From the NCBI RefSeq assembly GCF_004745825.1, contig NZ_SRLA01000006.1, positions 186,001 to 250,000 on the forward strand: a stretch of 64,000 bases of DNA, written 5' to 3'. A model generated the notes under the pieces. It made no database searches, was not told where the DNA came from, and saw nothing but the letters and a program-made list of their open reading frames with translations. This document shows positions 16,771 to 24,346 of this stretch, in pieces. The stretch's first letter is position 1. Each line of letters begins with the position of its first letter. This DNA comes from Hymenobacter fodinae. GTDB lineage: Bacteria > Bacteroidota > Bacteroidia > Cytophagales > Hymenobacteraceae. The position numbers were made by a program, and so were the translations under genes.

Positions 16771-17193
16771 ATGTCAAAGCCAGCCTGTCCGAAATGCGAA
16801 TCAACGGATGCTACTAAAAGCGGTATTGTTGGGGGGAGGCAGCGGTTTAAATGCAAAAATTGCGGGTATCATTTCTCGGTTGCTAAAACGGGTAAAGAGA
16901 TTAATCCTTACTATGTTATTAAGGCGCTGCAGCTATACGTAGAGGGTGTAAGCTACCGGGAAATTGAGCGGTTGCTGGGTGTAAGCCATGTGAGCGTAAT
17001 GAACTGGGTAAAAAAATACGGGATGAAAGCTCCCCGACAGACGGAGTATCATCCTACGTATAAAATATTGAATCAAAAGGAGCTGGCAGAGTATTTTCAG
17101 GATCCGCAGCATTTAAAAGGGGCCGGACTGGTGGTGACCGAACTGGGTGATAAGTACATGATGATCCGGTGGGAGCGGTTTAAGCAGGCCTAG
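16771..17193 (+). CDS. Orphan IS1 InsA-like zinc-ribbon/HTH protein
   Basis: 140 residues. The N-terminal zinc ribbon has CPKC and CKNC pairs (CPKCESTDATKSG and FKCKNCGYHFSV), followed by a helix-turn-helix (ALQLYVEGVSYREIERLLGV, SHVSVMNWVKKYG), the layout of the DNA-binding InsA part of IS1/IS1595-type transposases. The C-terminal 45 residues are not transposase-like, and no catalytic DDE protein or terminal inverted repeats were seen on either side. It is therefore likely a domesticated DNA-binding protein rather than an insertion sequence. The TAG stop falls next to a CCTAG repeat copy. Confidence 0.75.
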   Translation: MSKPACPKCESTDATKSGIVGGRQRFKCKNCGYHFSVAKTGKEINPYYVIKALQLYVEGVSYREIERLLGVSHVSVMNWVKKYGMKAPRQTEYHPTYKILNQKELAEYFQDPQHLKGAGLVVTELGDKYMMIRWERFKQA

Positions 17194-17332
17194 AGCTATA
17201 GCATTAGCAGAAGTATAGCAACAGGGTGAATTCCTTCGGGGGATTGTTCTATTTGGGGGAGCTGATACGGGTGTTGCTACCTGAATGCGGCTGGTTCTTT
17301 TCCCTACCACTCCCCAACCCACCCCCTTCTAC

Positions 17333-18859
17333 ATGCGAAATACTCGTTACGCACTGACCCTTAGTGCGCTGATGGTCTCCGCAGGCGCAATTGCTCAAGT
17401 TCAGCCCCCGCCCGCTGGTCAGCAACCGGCCCCGCCACCCGCCGCCCCGGCGCCCACCCCGGCCCCGCCAGCCCCCACCAAATCGGCGCCGTACGGGGCG
17501 GGCATGAAGGTGAACCTGTCGCCTGATGGCTCTAAGTACCTGCGCTTCCTGACCTGGCACCAGGTGTACACGCGCTACACTGAAAATAATACCGGCACGC
17601 TACGAGCCCCGGGCAAACCGCAGAAAGGCCAACTTGACTTTGGTTTGCGTCGCTCCCGTCTGGTAATCCTCGCCCAGCTTAACCCGCGGTTTGTCATTTA
17701 TACCCACCTAGGGATTAATAACCAGAATGCTGTAGGAGGCGGCCTTACACCAACTGTCGACGGCAAAAAGCCCCAGTTCTTTATTCACGAGGCCGTCACG
17801 GAGTATAAGGTAAACAAGTACCTGAGCCTGGGGGGCGGCCTGCACTACCTCAACGGCATCTCGCGCCTCACCAGCGCCAGCACCGTTAATATTCTGCCCA
17901 TTGATCTGCCGCTCACCAACTTCCCCACCATTGAGGCGACCGATCAGTTTGCGCGCTGGCTAGGCGTGTATGCCAAGGGACGCATCAACAAGCTCGATTA
18001 CCGCTTCTCCGTCAGTGACCCGTTCCTGACCAACCAGGCCAGTACCCCGCTTAGCCTGGGCACCAGCGCTACGGTGGGCGGTGTAACGACCAACACCGGC
18101 ACGGGCGTAGCGGCCTACAACCCGCAGAATACCAGTCATGTGTATCAGGGCTACGTGAGCTACAACTTCCTGGAGCCGGAGGCAAACCTGCTGCCCTACT
18201 TTGTGGGCACCTACTTGGGAGCCAAGCGCGTATTCAGTGTGGGTGCCGGCTTCCTCTATAACAAGGATGCCATGTACTCGCGGCCTACCTCGAGCGCAGT
18301 GACTGTGACTCCGGCCGTCTCAGCCGATCCGTTTGGGTTAGTGGGTACTACTAAGCACAGCATGAAGATGTTCGGGGTAGATGCGTTCTATGATGTGCCC
18401 CTCGATACGGCCGCCCGTACCGCCCTCACACTTTATGGGGTGTACTATAATTACAACATGGGCCCGAACCACGTGCGCTTCATTGGGCCTGAGAACCCCG
18501 GTTATGGTGCCGCGCCCACCCGCGGCAACGCAGTACCGCAGTCGGGAACGGGTAACTCGTTCTATGGGCAAGCGGGCTTCCTGCTGCCTGAGCGTTTGCT
18601 AGGGCCAAAAGCCCGACTGCAGCCCTATGTGGCCTACCTGCACAGCGACTACGAAGGTCTGCACTACACTAATGGCGACACCAAAGCCGTGAACGTGTAC
18701 GATGCCGGCGTGAACGTGCTGCTGGATGGCCACAATGCCAAGGTAACACTCAACTACCGCGCCCGCCCCGATTTCGAAGGGTACGTGCCCGCCACCGGCA
18801 ACTTCAACCGGTTGGACTACAAGCCCGAAATCACCCTGCAAACGCAGATTTTCCTGTAG
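17333..18859 (+). CDS. Outer-membrane porin of the acetate/monocarboxylate cluster
   Basis: 508 residues from the ATG at 17333, which gives a signal peptide (MVSAGAIAQ). A Pro/Ala-rich linker of about 30 residues (QPPPAGQQPAPPP and so on) follows, then a porin barrel: FGLRRSRLVILAQLNPRF, LSLGGGLHYLNGISR, LGVYAKGRINKLDYRFSVSDPF, and a last strand ending in PEITLQTQIFL with a terminal hydrophobic residue. It lies 88 bases upstream of the inner-membrane MHS transporter on the same strand, so the pair probably forms an uptake route across both membranes. No regulation site was identified. Confidence 0.82.
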   Translation: MRNTRYALTLSALMVSAGAIAQVQPPPAGQQPAPPPAAPAPTPAPPAPTKSAPYGAGMKVNLSPDGSKYLRFLTWHQVYTRYTENNTGTLRAPGKPQKGQLDFGLRRSRLVILAQLNPRFVIYTHLGINNQNAVGGGLTPTVDGKKPQFFIHEAVTEYKVNKYLSLGGGLHYLNGISRLTSASTVNILPIDLPLTNFPTIEATDQFARWLGVYAKGRINKLDYRFSVSDPFLTNQASTPLSLGTSATVGGVTTNTGTGVAAYNPQNTSHVYQGYVSYNFLEPEANLLPYFVGTYLGAKRVFSVGAGFLYNKDAMYSRPTSSAVTVTPAVSADPFGLVGTTKHSMKMFGVDAFYDVPLDTAARTALTLYGVYYNYNMGPNHVRFIGPENPGYGAAPTRGNAVPQSGTGNSFYGQAGFLLPERLLGPKARLQPYVAYLHSDYEGLHYTNGDTKAVNVYDAGVNVLLDGHNAKVTLNYRARPDFEGYVPATGNFNRLDYKPEITLQTQIFL

Positions 18860-18947
18860 ACAACAGGCCTAGTAGTGCCGGGGCTTCCCACAATAGCTCT
18901 AGCCCTGTGGCCCACTTTTTTTCATCTCACCACAACTCCCACCACGC

Positions 18948-20468
18948 ATGAACCAAAACCTACCGCAGCGCGATGCCTACGCAGGTGCCGCGCCCCTGGG
19001 TGGTGCCTCGGCCGATGACGCCGTAGCCCACGACAACAATGCCGTCTCGACCAGCAAAATCTGGCAGGTGATTACCGCCTCCTCGGTGGGCACCATTATC
19101 GAGTGGTACGACTTCTACATCTTCGGTTCGCTGGCCGCTATTATTGGGCCGGTGCTTTTCGGGCACGCCGGTAAAATTGAAGAAACGCTGCTGGGGGCGC
19201 TGGCGGTGTTTGGGGCGGGCTTTGTGGTGCGGCCGTTCGGCGCCATGTTCTTCGGCCGCCTCGGCGACATGATTGGACGGAAGTACACCTTCTTGGTGAC
19301 GCTGCTGATCATGGGCGGAGCTACGTTTATCACGGGCCTCATCCCGAGCTACGATACCATTGGTATTGCCGCGCCGGTTGTGGTGGTAATTCTGCGCCTG
19401 CTGCAGGGGCTGGCACTGGGTGGTGAGTACGGAGGAGCTACTACCTACGTGGCCGAGTACGCCCCAGATAAGAAACGCGGCTACTATACAAGCTTTATTC
19501 AGATTACGGCCACCGGTGGCCTGATCCTGAGTATTTCGGTAATTCTGATTACCCGTAAGCTGTTGGGCGAAGACGCTTTCAAGGAGTGGGGCTGGCGTAT
19601 TCCGTTCCTGCTGTCGGGCTTCCTGGTTATTGCTTCCTACTACATCCGCCGCAAACTGCACGAGTCGCCGCTGTTTGCCAAAGCCAAGGCTACTGGTACC
19701 ACCAGCAAAAACCCCCTGCGTGATTCCTTTGTGAACCCCGTAAACCGCCGCTTGGTGCTCATTGCGCTGTTCGGCGTGACCATGGGGCAGGGCGTAATTT
19801 TCTACACCAGTCAGTTTCAGGTGTTCACTTTCATGAATGCCACGCTCAAACTGGATATCGTGGATTCCAGCGTGATTATGGTGGTATCTATGCTCTTGGC
19901 TACGCCGCTGTTCGTGTACTTCGGCTCGCTTTCTGACCGCATTGGCCGCAAGCGCATCATCATGACGGGTATGATTTGCGGGGCCTTGTTCACGGCGCCG
20001 CTGTTCTATGGCATCAAGGCGTTTGCTGGCCCCTTATCGGAAATTACGCCCGCCACCGTTGATGCCGCCGGCAAAGCTGTGCCCGCCGTCATGAAAGCCC
20101 TGACGCCCAATGTACCCGCCATGATTGCCCTCACGTTCTGCCTGGTGGTATTCGTGACGATGGTGTACGGACCCATTGCGGCTTACTTGGTGGAGCTGTT
20201 CCCCACGAAAGTGCGCTACACCTCGCTTTCCGTGCCTTACCACATTGGTAACGGCATCTTCGGGGGCTTTGTGCCGCTGGTGGCCACGTCTATTGGGGTG
20301 TGGGCCGCGGCGCAGCCTGAAGGCACGTTTGCCAAGGAGCACAGTAGCCTCATTGGTCTGATTTACCCCGTGGCTATTGCACTGATATGCTTTATCATCG
20401 GGATGATGTACATGCGTGACGTGCGCAACGTGCGCCTCATGGACGATACGGCGCAAGAAGGTGCCTAA
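18948..20468 (+). CDS. MFS transporter, metabolite:H+ symporter (MHS) family
   Basis: 506 residues, about 12 membrane helices. Motif A between helices 2 and 3 is FFGRLGDMIGRKY and repeats between helices 8 and 9 as SLSDRIGRKR; GLALGGEYGGATTYVAEYAP and the N-terminal SSVGTIIEWYDFYIFGSLA are typical of the ProP/ShiA/KgtP (MHS) group. These carry organic acids or osmolytes with protons. The neighbouring acetyl-CoA synthetase and SLC5-type kinase point to a small carboxylate as substrate, which is inference. A hairpin follows the gene, so read-through to downstream genes may be partial. Confidence 0.88.
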   Translation: MNQNLPQRDAYAGAAPLGGASADDAVAHDNNAVSTSKIWQVITASSVGTIIEWYDFYIFGSLAAIIGPVLFGHAGKIEETLLGALAVFGAGFVVRPFGAMFFGRLGDMIGRKYTFLVTLLIMGGATFITGLIPSYDTIGIAAPVVVVILRLLQGLALGGEYGGATTYVAEYAPDKKRGYYTSFIQITATGGLILSISVILITRKLLGEDAFKEWGWRIPFLLSGFLVIASYYIRRKLHESPLFAKAKATGTTSKNPLRDSFVNPVNRRLVLIALFGVTMGQGVIFYTSQFQVFTFMNATLKLDIVDSSVIMVVSMLLATPLFVYFGSLSDRIGRKRIIMTGMICGALFTAPLFYGIKAFAGPLSEITPATVDAAGKAVPAVMKALTPNVPAMIALTFCLVVFVTMVYGPIAAYLVELFPTKVRYTSLSVPYHIGNGIFGGFVPLVATSIGVWAAAQPEGTFAKEHSSLIGLIYPVAIALICFIIGMMYMRDVRNVRLMDDTAQEGA

Positions 20469-20528
20469 ACAGGCCTAGGCCACTGCGATACGCTTGGCGC
20501 AAGAGGTTCTTCGGAATACTTGCATGTG

Positions 20529-20559
20529 AAGTCCGCCGAGCCCCAGGTTCGGCGGACTT
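20529..20559 (+). terminator. Hairpin after the MHS transporter gene
   Basis: Arms AAGTCCGCCGA and TCGGCGGACTT with a 9-base loop and TTT afterwards. It may end the porin-transporter unit or attenuate expression into the kinase genes. Confidence 0.65.
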
Positions 20560-20673
20560 TCTGCTGGAAAGTCAACCCCATTTTCGCAACCTACCAGCCA
20601 TAGCTAGGCCACTCTGGAATAAACCATGCTGCCGGTGACGCTATCTGCCGGCCCCAACTACACCCGAGCCACT

Positions 20674-20904
20674 ATGCTACCGATGTCGCCTCAAGAGCAG
20701 CAGGAGCAGCGCCGCGGACAACGGCTGCTCTTCGTGAGCCTGCTGTTTGCTGTGCTGCTGAACTTCCCCCTGCTCGCCGTCTTCGACCACAACGGCCGCG
20801 TGCTGGGCATTCCGGTGCTCTACCTCTACGTGCTGTTGGCCTGGGCCACGCTCGTGCTCCTAACTGGCTTGTTGGTGAAGGGGAGTAAGGAGGTGAAGAG
20901 GTGA
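20674..20904 (+). CDS. Small membrane protein upstream of the symporter-kinase
   Basis: About 76 residues (starts at 20626, 20674 or 20683 are all possible). A charged N-terminus (SPQEQQEQRRGQR) leads to two membrane helices, LLFVSLLFAVLLNFPLLAVF and the VLYLYVLLAWATLVLLTGLL segment. Small proteins with such a pair of helices often precede SLC5-type symporters or symporter-kinases; the small CbrX protein upstream of Pseudomonas cbrA is a positional analogue, not a shown homologue. It probably associates with the N-terminal symporter domain of the next gene product. Confidence 0.7.
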   Translation: MLPMSPQEQQEQRRGQRLLFVSLLFAVLLNFPLLAVFDHNGRVLGIPVLYLYVLLAWATLVLLTGLLVKGSKEVKR

Positions 20905-21046
20905 TGAAGTGAGAAGGTGATGAGGTAAAAAAGTAAAGGGGGTAGAGGTGGCCCAGCGTGTCACCCCGTCACTCCATCACCTCGTCGCCTCGTCACTCCA
21001 TCACCTCATCCCCTCATCACCCCATCACCTCTTCACCTCGTCACTA
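20887..21046. repeat. Low-complexity GGTGATGAGGTGA-type array with long self-pairing
   Basis: About 55 bases of GGTGA/GAGGT words on one strand (20887-20942) are followed by about 85 bases of their complement (20961-21045, TCACC/CATCACCTC words). Clear stems: 20889-20905 with 21023-21039 (17 bp) and 20916-20925 with 21012-21021 (10 bp). The array covers the junction between the small membrane gene and the kinase and ends 7 bases before the TTG start proposed for the kinase, so it may act as a structured leader. Confidence 0.6.
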
Positions 21047-21052
21047 AAAACC

Positions 21053-23815
21053 TTGAACACCCTGCTCGTTATCGGTTTCTCTTTCGGCTACCTGGCCTTG
21101 CTCTTTGGGGTGGCCTACGCGGCGGAGCGACGCTCGGCGGCGCGGCGGAGCCTAGTGAGCAACCCCTATGTGTACGCCCTGAGCATGGCCGTGTACTGTA
21201 CCGCCTGGACGTACTACGGCTCGGTGGGGCGGGCGGCGTATTTCGGGCTGGAGTTCATTGGTATTTACTTGGGCCCCACACTGATGGCCCCGTTAGCCTG
21301 GCTTGTGTTGCGCAAGATTATTCGCATCTGCCACGTGCAGCGTCTCACCTCTATTGCCGACTTCATCTCGGCCCGCTACGGCAAGAGCGCCGCGCTGGGG
21401 GCCTTGGTGACGGTGGTGTGCGTGCTGGGGGTGGTGCCCTATATCTCCCTGCAGATCAAGGCTATTGCGGCTTCTTTTGATATTCTGACCGGGGGTGGGG
21501 AGGGGTCGATGCTGGCGGAAGGCACCGTGGCCAGCAGCTCCGCCCTCGTGACTACCGGAGCACTGGCCTTCTTCACCATCATCTTCGGGGTGCGGTCGGT
21601 GGAGGCCACGGAGCGCCACGAGGGCATGGTGCTGGCGGTAGCCTTGGAAAGCCTGGTGAAGCTGGTAGCATTTCTGGCGGCGGGCCTGTTCGTGACGTTT
21701 GGCCTGTTCCGTGGCTTTGGCGACGTGTTTGAGAGAGCCGCTGCCGTGCCTGACCTGGCCCGCCTGTTTACCCTAGATGGTGCGGGCACCAGCGGGGCTC
21801 AGTGGTTTACGCTGCTGGTGCTGAGCATGTCGGCCATTCTGCTGCTGCCCCGGCAGTTTCAGGTGTCGGTGGTGGAGAATGTGAACGAGGACCACCTGCG
21901 CAAAGCCATGTGGCTGTTTCCGCTTTACCTCATAATTATCAACCTGTTTGTGTTGCCCTTGGCGTTCGGGGGGCGGCTGCTGGCGGGCCAATCCATTGAC
22001 GCCGATACGTTTGTGCTGGCGCTGCCCCTACAGGCGGGTCACTCGTGGCTGGCGCTGCTGATTTATATCGGAGGGTTGTCGGCGGCCAGCTCCATGATTA
22101 TCGTGGAAACCATTGCCTTGAGCGTAATGATGAGCAACCACCTGCTCATGCCGCTGCTGGTGCGCCTGCCACCGGCCCGCACCGAGAATCCGCGTTGGTT
22201 CGCCTATCTAGGCCAGGTGGCGCTGCACAGTCGGCGGTTGGCGGTGGTGCTGGTGCTGCTACTGGCCTACGGCTACTACGCGGCGGTAGGCCACCTGCTG
22301 CCCCTGGTGAACATTGGGCTGGTGTCGTTTGCGGCGGTGGCGCAGTTTGTACCGGTGGTGCTGGGCGGGCTCTATTGGAAAGGCGGCACCCGGCAGGGCG
22401 CCACGGCTGGTATACTGGCCGGCTTTATCGTTTGGTTTTTCACGCTGGTAGTGCCTACCATGGTGGGTCCCGACCTGCTGCCCGCATCCATTTTAGACCA
22501 GGGCCTGGGTGGCTGGAGTAGCCTACGGCCCTTCACGCTGTTTGGCCTGACTGGCCTAGACTACCTCTCGCACGGGCTGTTCTGGAGTTGGCTGTTCAAC
22601 GTGGGCCTCTACGTGGGCGTGTCGCTGCTGCGCATGCCCTCGGCCCTGGAGCAGCGTCAGGCCGAGGTATTTGTGGGCGTGTTTCACTACCGCACCGGCT
22701 TTGAAGGCCCGGCAGGTTGGCAGGCCGGCGCCCCGCTGCCCGATGTGCGGGCCCTGCTTACGGGCTTCCTGGGCAAGAAACGCACCGCCCAGGCCCTGCA
22801 CGCCTTCGCCGAGCGGTTCCCGGAGGCCCACGATTCGTCGGAAAACGTAGCCACGGCCCAGGCCGATCCGCGCCTACTGGCCTACGCCGAGAAACTGCTG
22901 GCCGGCAGCATTGGCCCGGCCTCGGCGCGGCTCTTGCTATCATCGTCGGTGGGGGTAGAAGATATCAGCTTCGATAACGTGGTGGGCATCCTGCGCGAAA
23001 GTCAGCAGCTGCTGGAAGCCAACCGCCAGCTGCAGAAACAGCAGCGGCAACTGCAGCGCCTCACTGGGCAGCTGCAAGTGGCCTATGACCAGCTGCAGGA
23101 GCTGGACCAACACAAGGATGAGTTTCTCTACACCGTCACGCACGAGCTGCGCACCCCGCTCACCAGCATCCGGGCCCTGTCGGAAATCCTCACCGACAAC
23201 CCCGACATGGACGAAGAGGAGCGTCACCGGTTCTTGCTTACCATCACCAAAGAATCGGAGCGGCTAAGCCGGCTGATTACGCTGGTGCTAGATCTGGAGA
23301 AGTACGAGTCGGGGCGAGCGACGCTGGAAAAGAGCCCGGTAGATGTGCCCGAAATCATCAGCGACGCCCTCGACTCGGTAGGCCAGCTCCTGCGCGACAA
23401 GCAGATTCAGTTGGAGCTACTGGTGCCGCCGGGGCTGCCGCGGCTGCCTGGCGACCGGGACCGGCTCATGCAAGTGCTGGTGAACCTGCTCTCCAACGCC
23501 GTGAAATCATGCCGCGCCGATGGTAGTGGGCGCATCAGCGTGGTGGCCGAAGCCGCGGCAGATACCCTACGCATTGCAGTGGAGGACAACGGTAAGGGCA
23601 TCGACCCGGAGTTTCACCAGCTCATCTTCGATAAGTTTTTTCAGGCCCGCCACCAAACCATGCGCAAGCCCGAAGGCTCGGGCCTAGGCCTAGCCATCAC
23701 TAAGAAAATTATTGAGCTGCACGCCGGCCGCATCTGGGTAGAAAGCCAGCCTGAGCAGGGTGCCCGGTTCTCCTTCGAACTGCCGCTGCCGGTAAATGAG
23801 CGAATGAGTGAATGA
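21053..23815 (+). CDS. SLC5 symporter-STAC-histidine kinase (CbrA/CrbS-like sensor)
   Basis: About 920 residues from the TTG at 21053; a GTG at 20948 would add 35 residues encoded by the low-complexity array and is less likely. N-terminal Na+/solute symporter-like domain with about 13 helices (residues 1-540), STAC-like linker (RLLAYAEKLLAGSIGPASARLLLSS split across about 600-640), a coiled coil rich in Gln/Leu, then HisKA (DEFLYTVTHELRTPLTS, phospho-acceptor His697) and HATPase (NLLSNAVKS, VEDNGKGID, GSGLGLAITKKI). In Pseudomonas and Vibrio such proteins (CbrA, CrbS) sense carbon/nitrogen balance or acetate and act on acs. Here a receiver protein and acs follow directly. Confidence 0.88.
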   Translation: MNTLLVIGFSFGYLALLFGVAYAAERRSAARRSLVSNPYVYALSMAVYCTAWTYYGSVGRAAYFGLEFIGIYLGPTLMAPLAWLVLRKIIRICHVQRLTSIADFISARYGKSAALGALVTVVCVLGVVPYISLQIKAIAASFDILTGGGEGSMLAEGTVASSSALVTTGALAFFTIIFGVRSVEATERHEGMVLAVALESLVKLVAFLAAGLFVTFGLFRGFGDVFERAAAVPDLARLFTLDGAGTSGAQWFTLLVLSMSAILLLPRQFQVSVVENVNEDHLRKAMWLFPLYLIIINLFVLPLAFGGRLLAGQSIDADTFVLALPLQAGHSWLALLIYIGGLSAASSMIIVETIALSVMMSNHLLMPLLVRLPPARTENPRWFAYLGQVALHSRRLAVVLVLLLAYGYYAAVGHLLPLVNIGLVSFAAVAQFVPVVLGGLYWKGGTRQGATAGILAGFIVWFFTLVVPTMVGPDLLPASILDQGLGGWSSLRPFTLFGLTGLDYLSHGLFWSWLFNVGLYVGVSLLRMPSALEQRQAEVFVGVFHYRTGFEGPAGWQAGAPLPDVRALLTGFLGKKRTAQALHAFAERFPEAHDSSENVATAQADPRLLAYAEKLLAGSIGPASARLLLSSSVGVEDISFDNVVGILRESQQLLEANRQLQKQQRQLQRLTGQLQVAYDQLQELDQHKDEFLYTVTHELRTPLTSIRALSEILTDNPDMDEEERHRFLLTITKESERLSRLITLVLDLEKYESGRATLEKSPVDVPEIISDALDSVGQLLRDKQIQLELLVPPGLPRLPGDRDRLMQVLVNLLSNAVKSCRADGSGRISVVAEAAADTLRIAVEDNGKGIDPEFHQLIFDKFFQARHQTMRKPEGSGLGLAITKKIIELHAGRIWVESQPEQGARFSFELPLPVNERMSE

Positions 23816-23877
23816 GTGAAGCAACCTTGAACTACCTCTGCGCCCCTCCGCGAAATCCTCTGCGTTCCTCTGCGGGA
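23797..23877. repeat. Tandem-like short repeats (GAATGAGTGA and CTCTGCG words)
   Basis: At the end of the kinase gene GAGCGAATGAGTGAATGAGT is repeated, and within 30 bases begins a CCTCTGCG-N-CCTCCGCG-N-CCTCTGCG-N-CCTCTGCG array (about 23832-23877). Such heptamer or octamer arrays occur dispersed in many genomes. It separates the kinase from the receiver gene. Confidence 0.5.
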
Positions 23878-23919
23878 ACCAACGCCTGAGACCCTCTCCC
23901 GAAAACAAACCCCCACGTC

Positions 23920-24300
23920 ATGCCGACACCTCCCCACATTCTCATTGTCGATGACGAGCCCAACATTGTAATGTCGCTCGAATTTCTGATGCGCAAAAAC
24001 GGCTACCGCGTGAGCATTGCCCGTAACGGCACCGAGGCCTTAGAGGCCATAGAGCAGACCCCCTTTGATGTGGTGCTGCTGGATGTAATGATGCCCGATG
24101 TGGACGGCTACGAGGTGTGCCGCCAGCTGCGGCAGGTACCCAGCCAGAGCCAGGCCCGGGTCATCTTCCTATCGGCCAAGAGCAAGGAAGCCGACATTCA
24201 GAAAGGCTACGAAGCGGGGGCCGACCTCTACATTCCCAAGCCCTTCAGTACCCGCCAGCTCATGACCACCATCAAAGAACTCATCGGTACCAACGTCTGA
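23920..24300 (+). CDS. Single-domain response regulator
   Basis: 126 residues, a receiver domain only. Acidic pair Asp11-Asp12, phospho-acceptor Asp55 in VVLLDVMMP, switch Ser85 in FLSAKSKE and Lys107 in YIPKPFS. There is no output domain, so it must act by binding another protein or as a phosphate relay. It follows the symporter-kinase by about 100 bases and precedes acs by 46, so it is the natural partner of that kinase. CrbR of the CrbSR system has a DNA-binding output; this one does not, so the link to transcription is unclear. Confidence 0.92.
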   Translation: MPTPPHILIVDDEPNIVMSLEFLMRKNGYRVSIARNGTEALEAIEQTPFDVVLLDVMMPDVDGYEVCRQLRQVPSQSQARVIFLSAKSKEADIQKGYEAGADLYIPKPFSTRQLMTTIKELIGTNV

Positions 24301-24346
24301 ACCGACTTTCTCACACGTACACTCAACTCCCTAACTCCTATAGATC

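Noticed and set aside
16771-17193. Complete IS1-type insertion sequence
   Set aside because: Only the InsA-like part is present; no InsB/DDE frame or terminal inverted repeats were seen.
18960-19661. 233-codon frame opposite the MHS transporter gene
   Set aside because: Shadow of a GC-rich gene; His/Gln/Arg-rich with no family features.
20961-21045. Apparent repeat array that could be mistaken for CRISPR
   Set aside because: Units are short low-complexity words with no regular spacers and no cas genes nearby.
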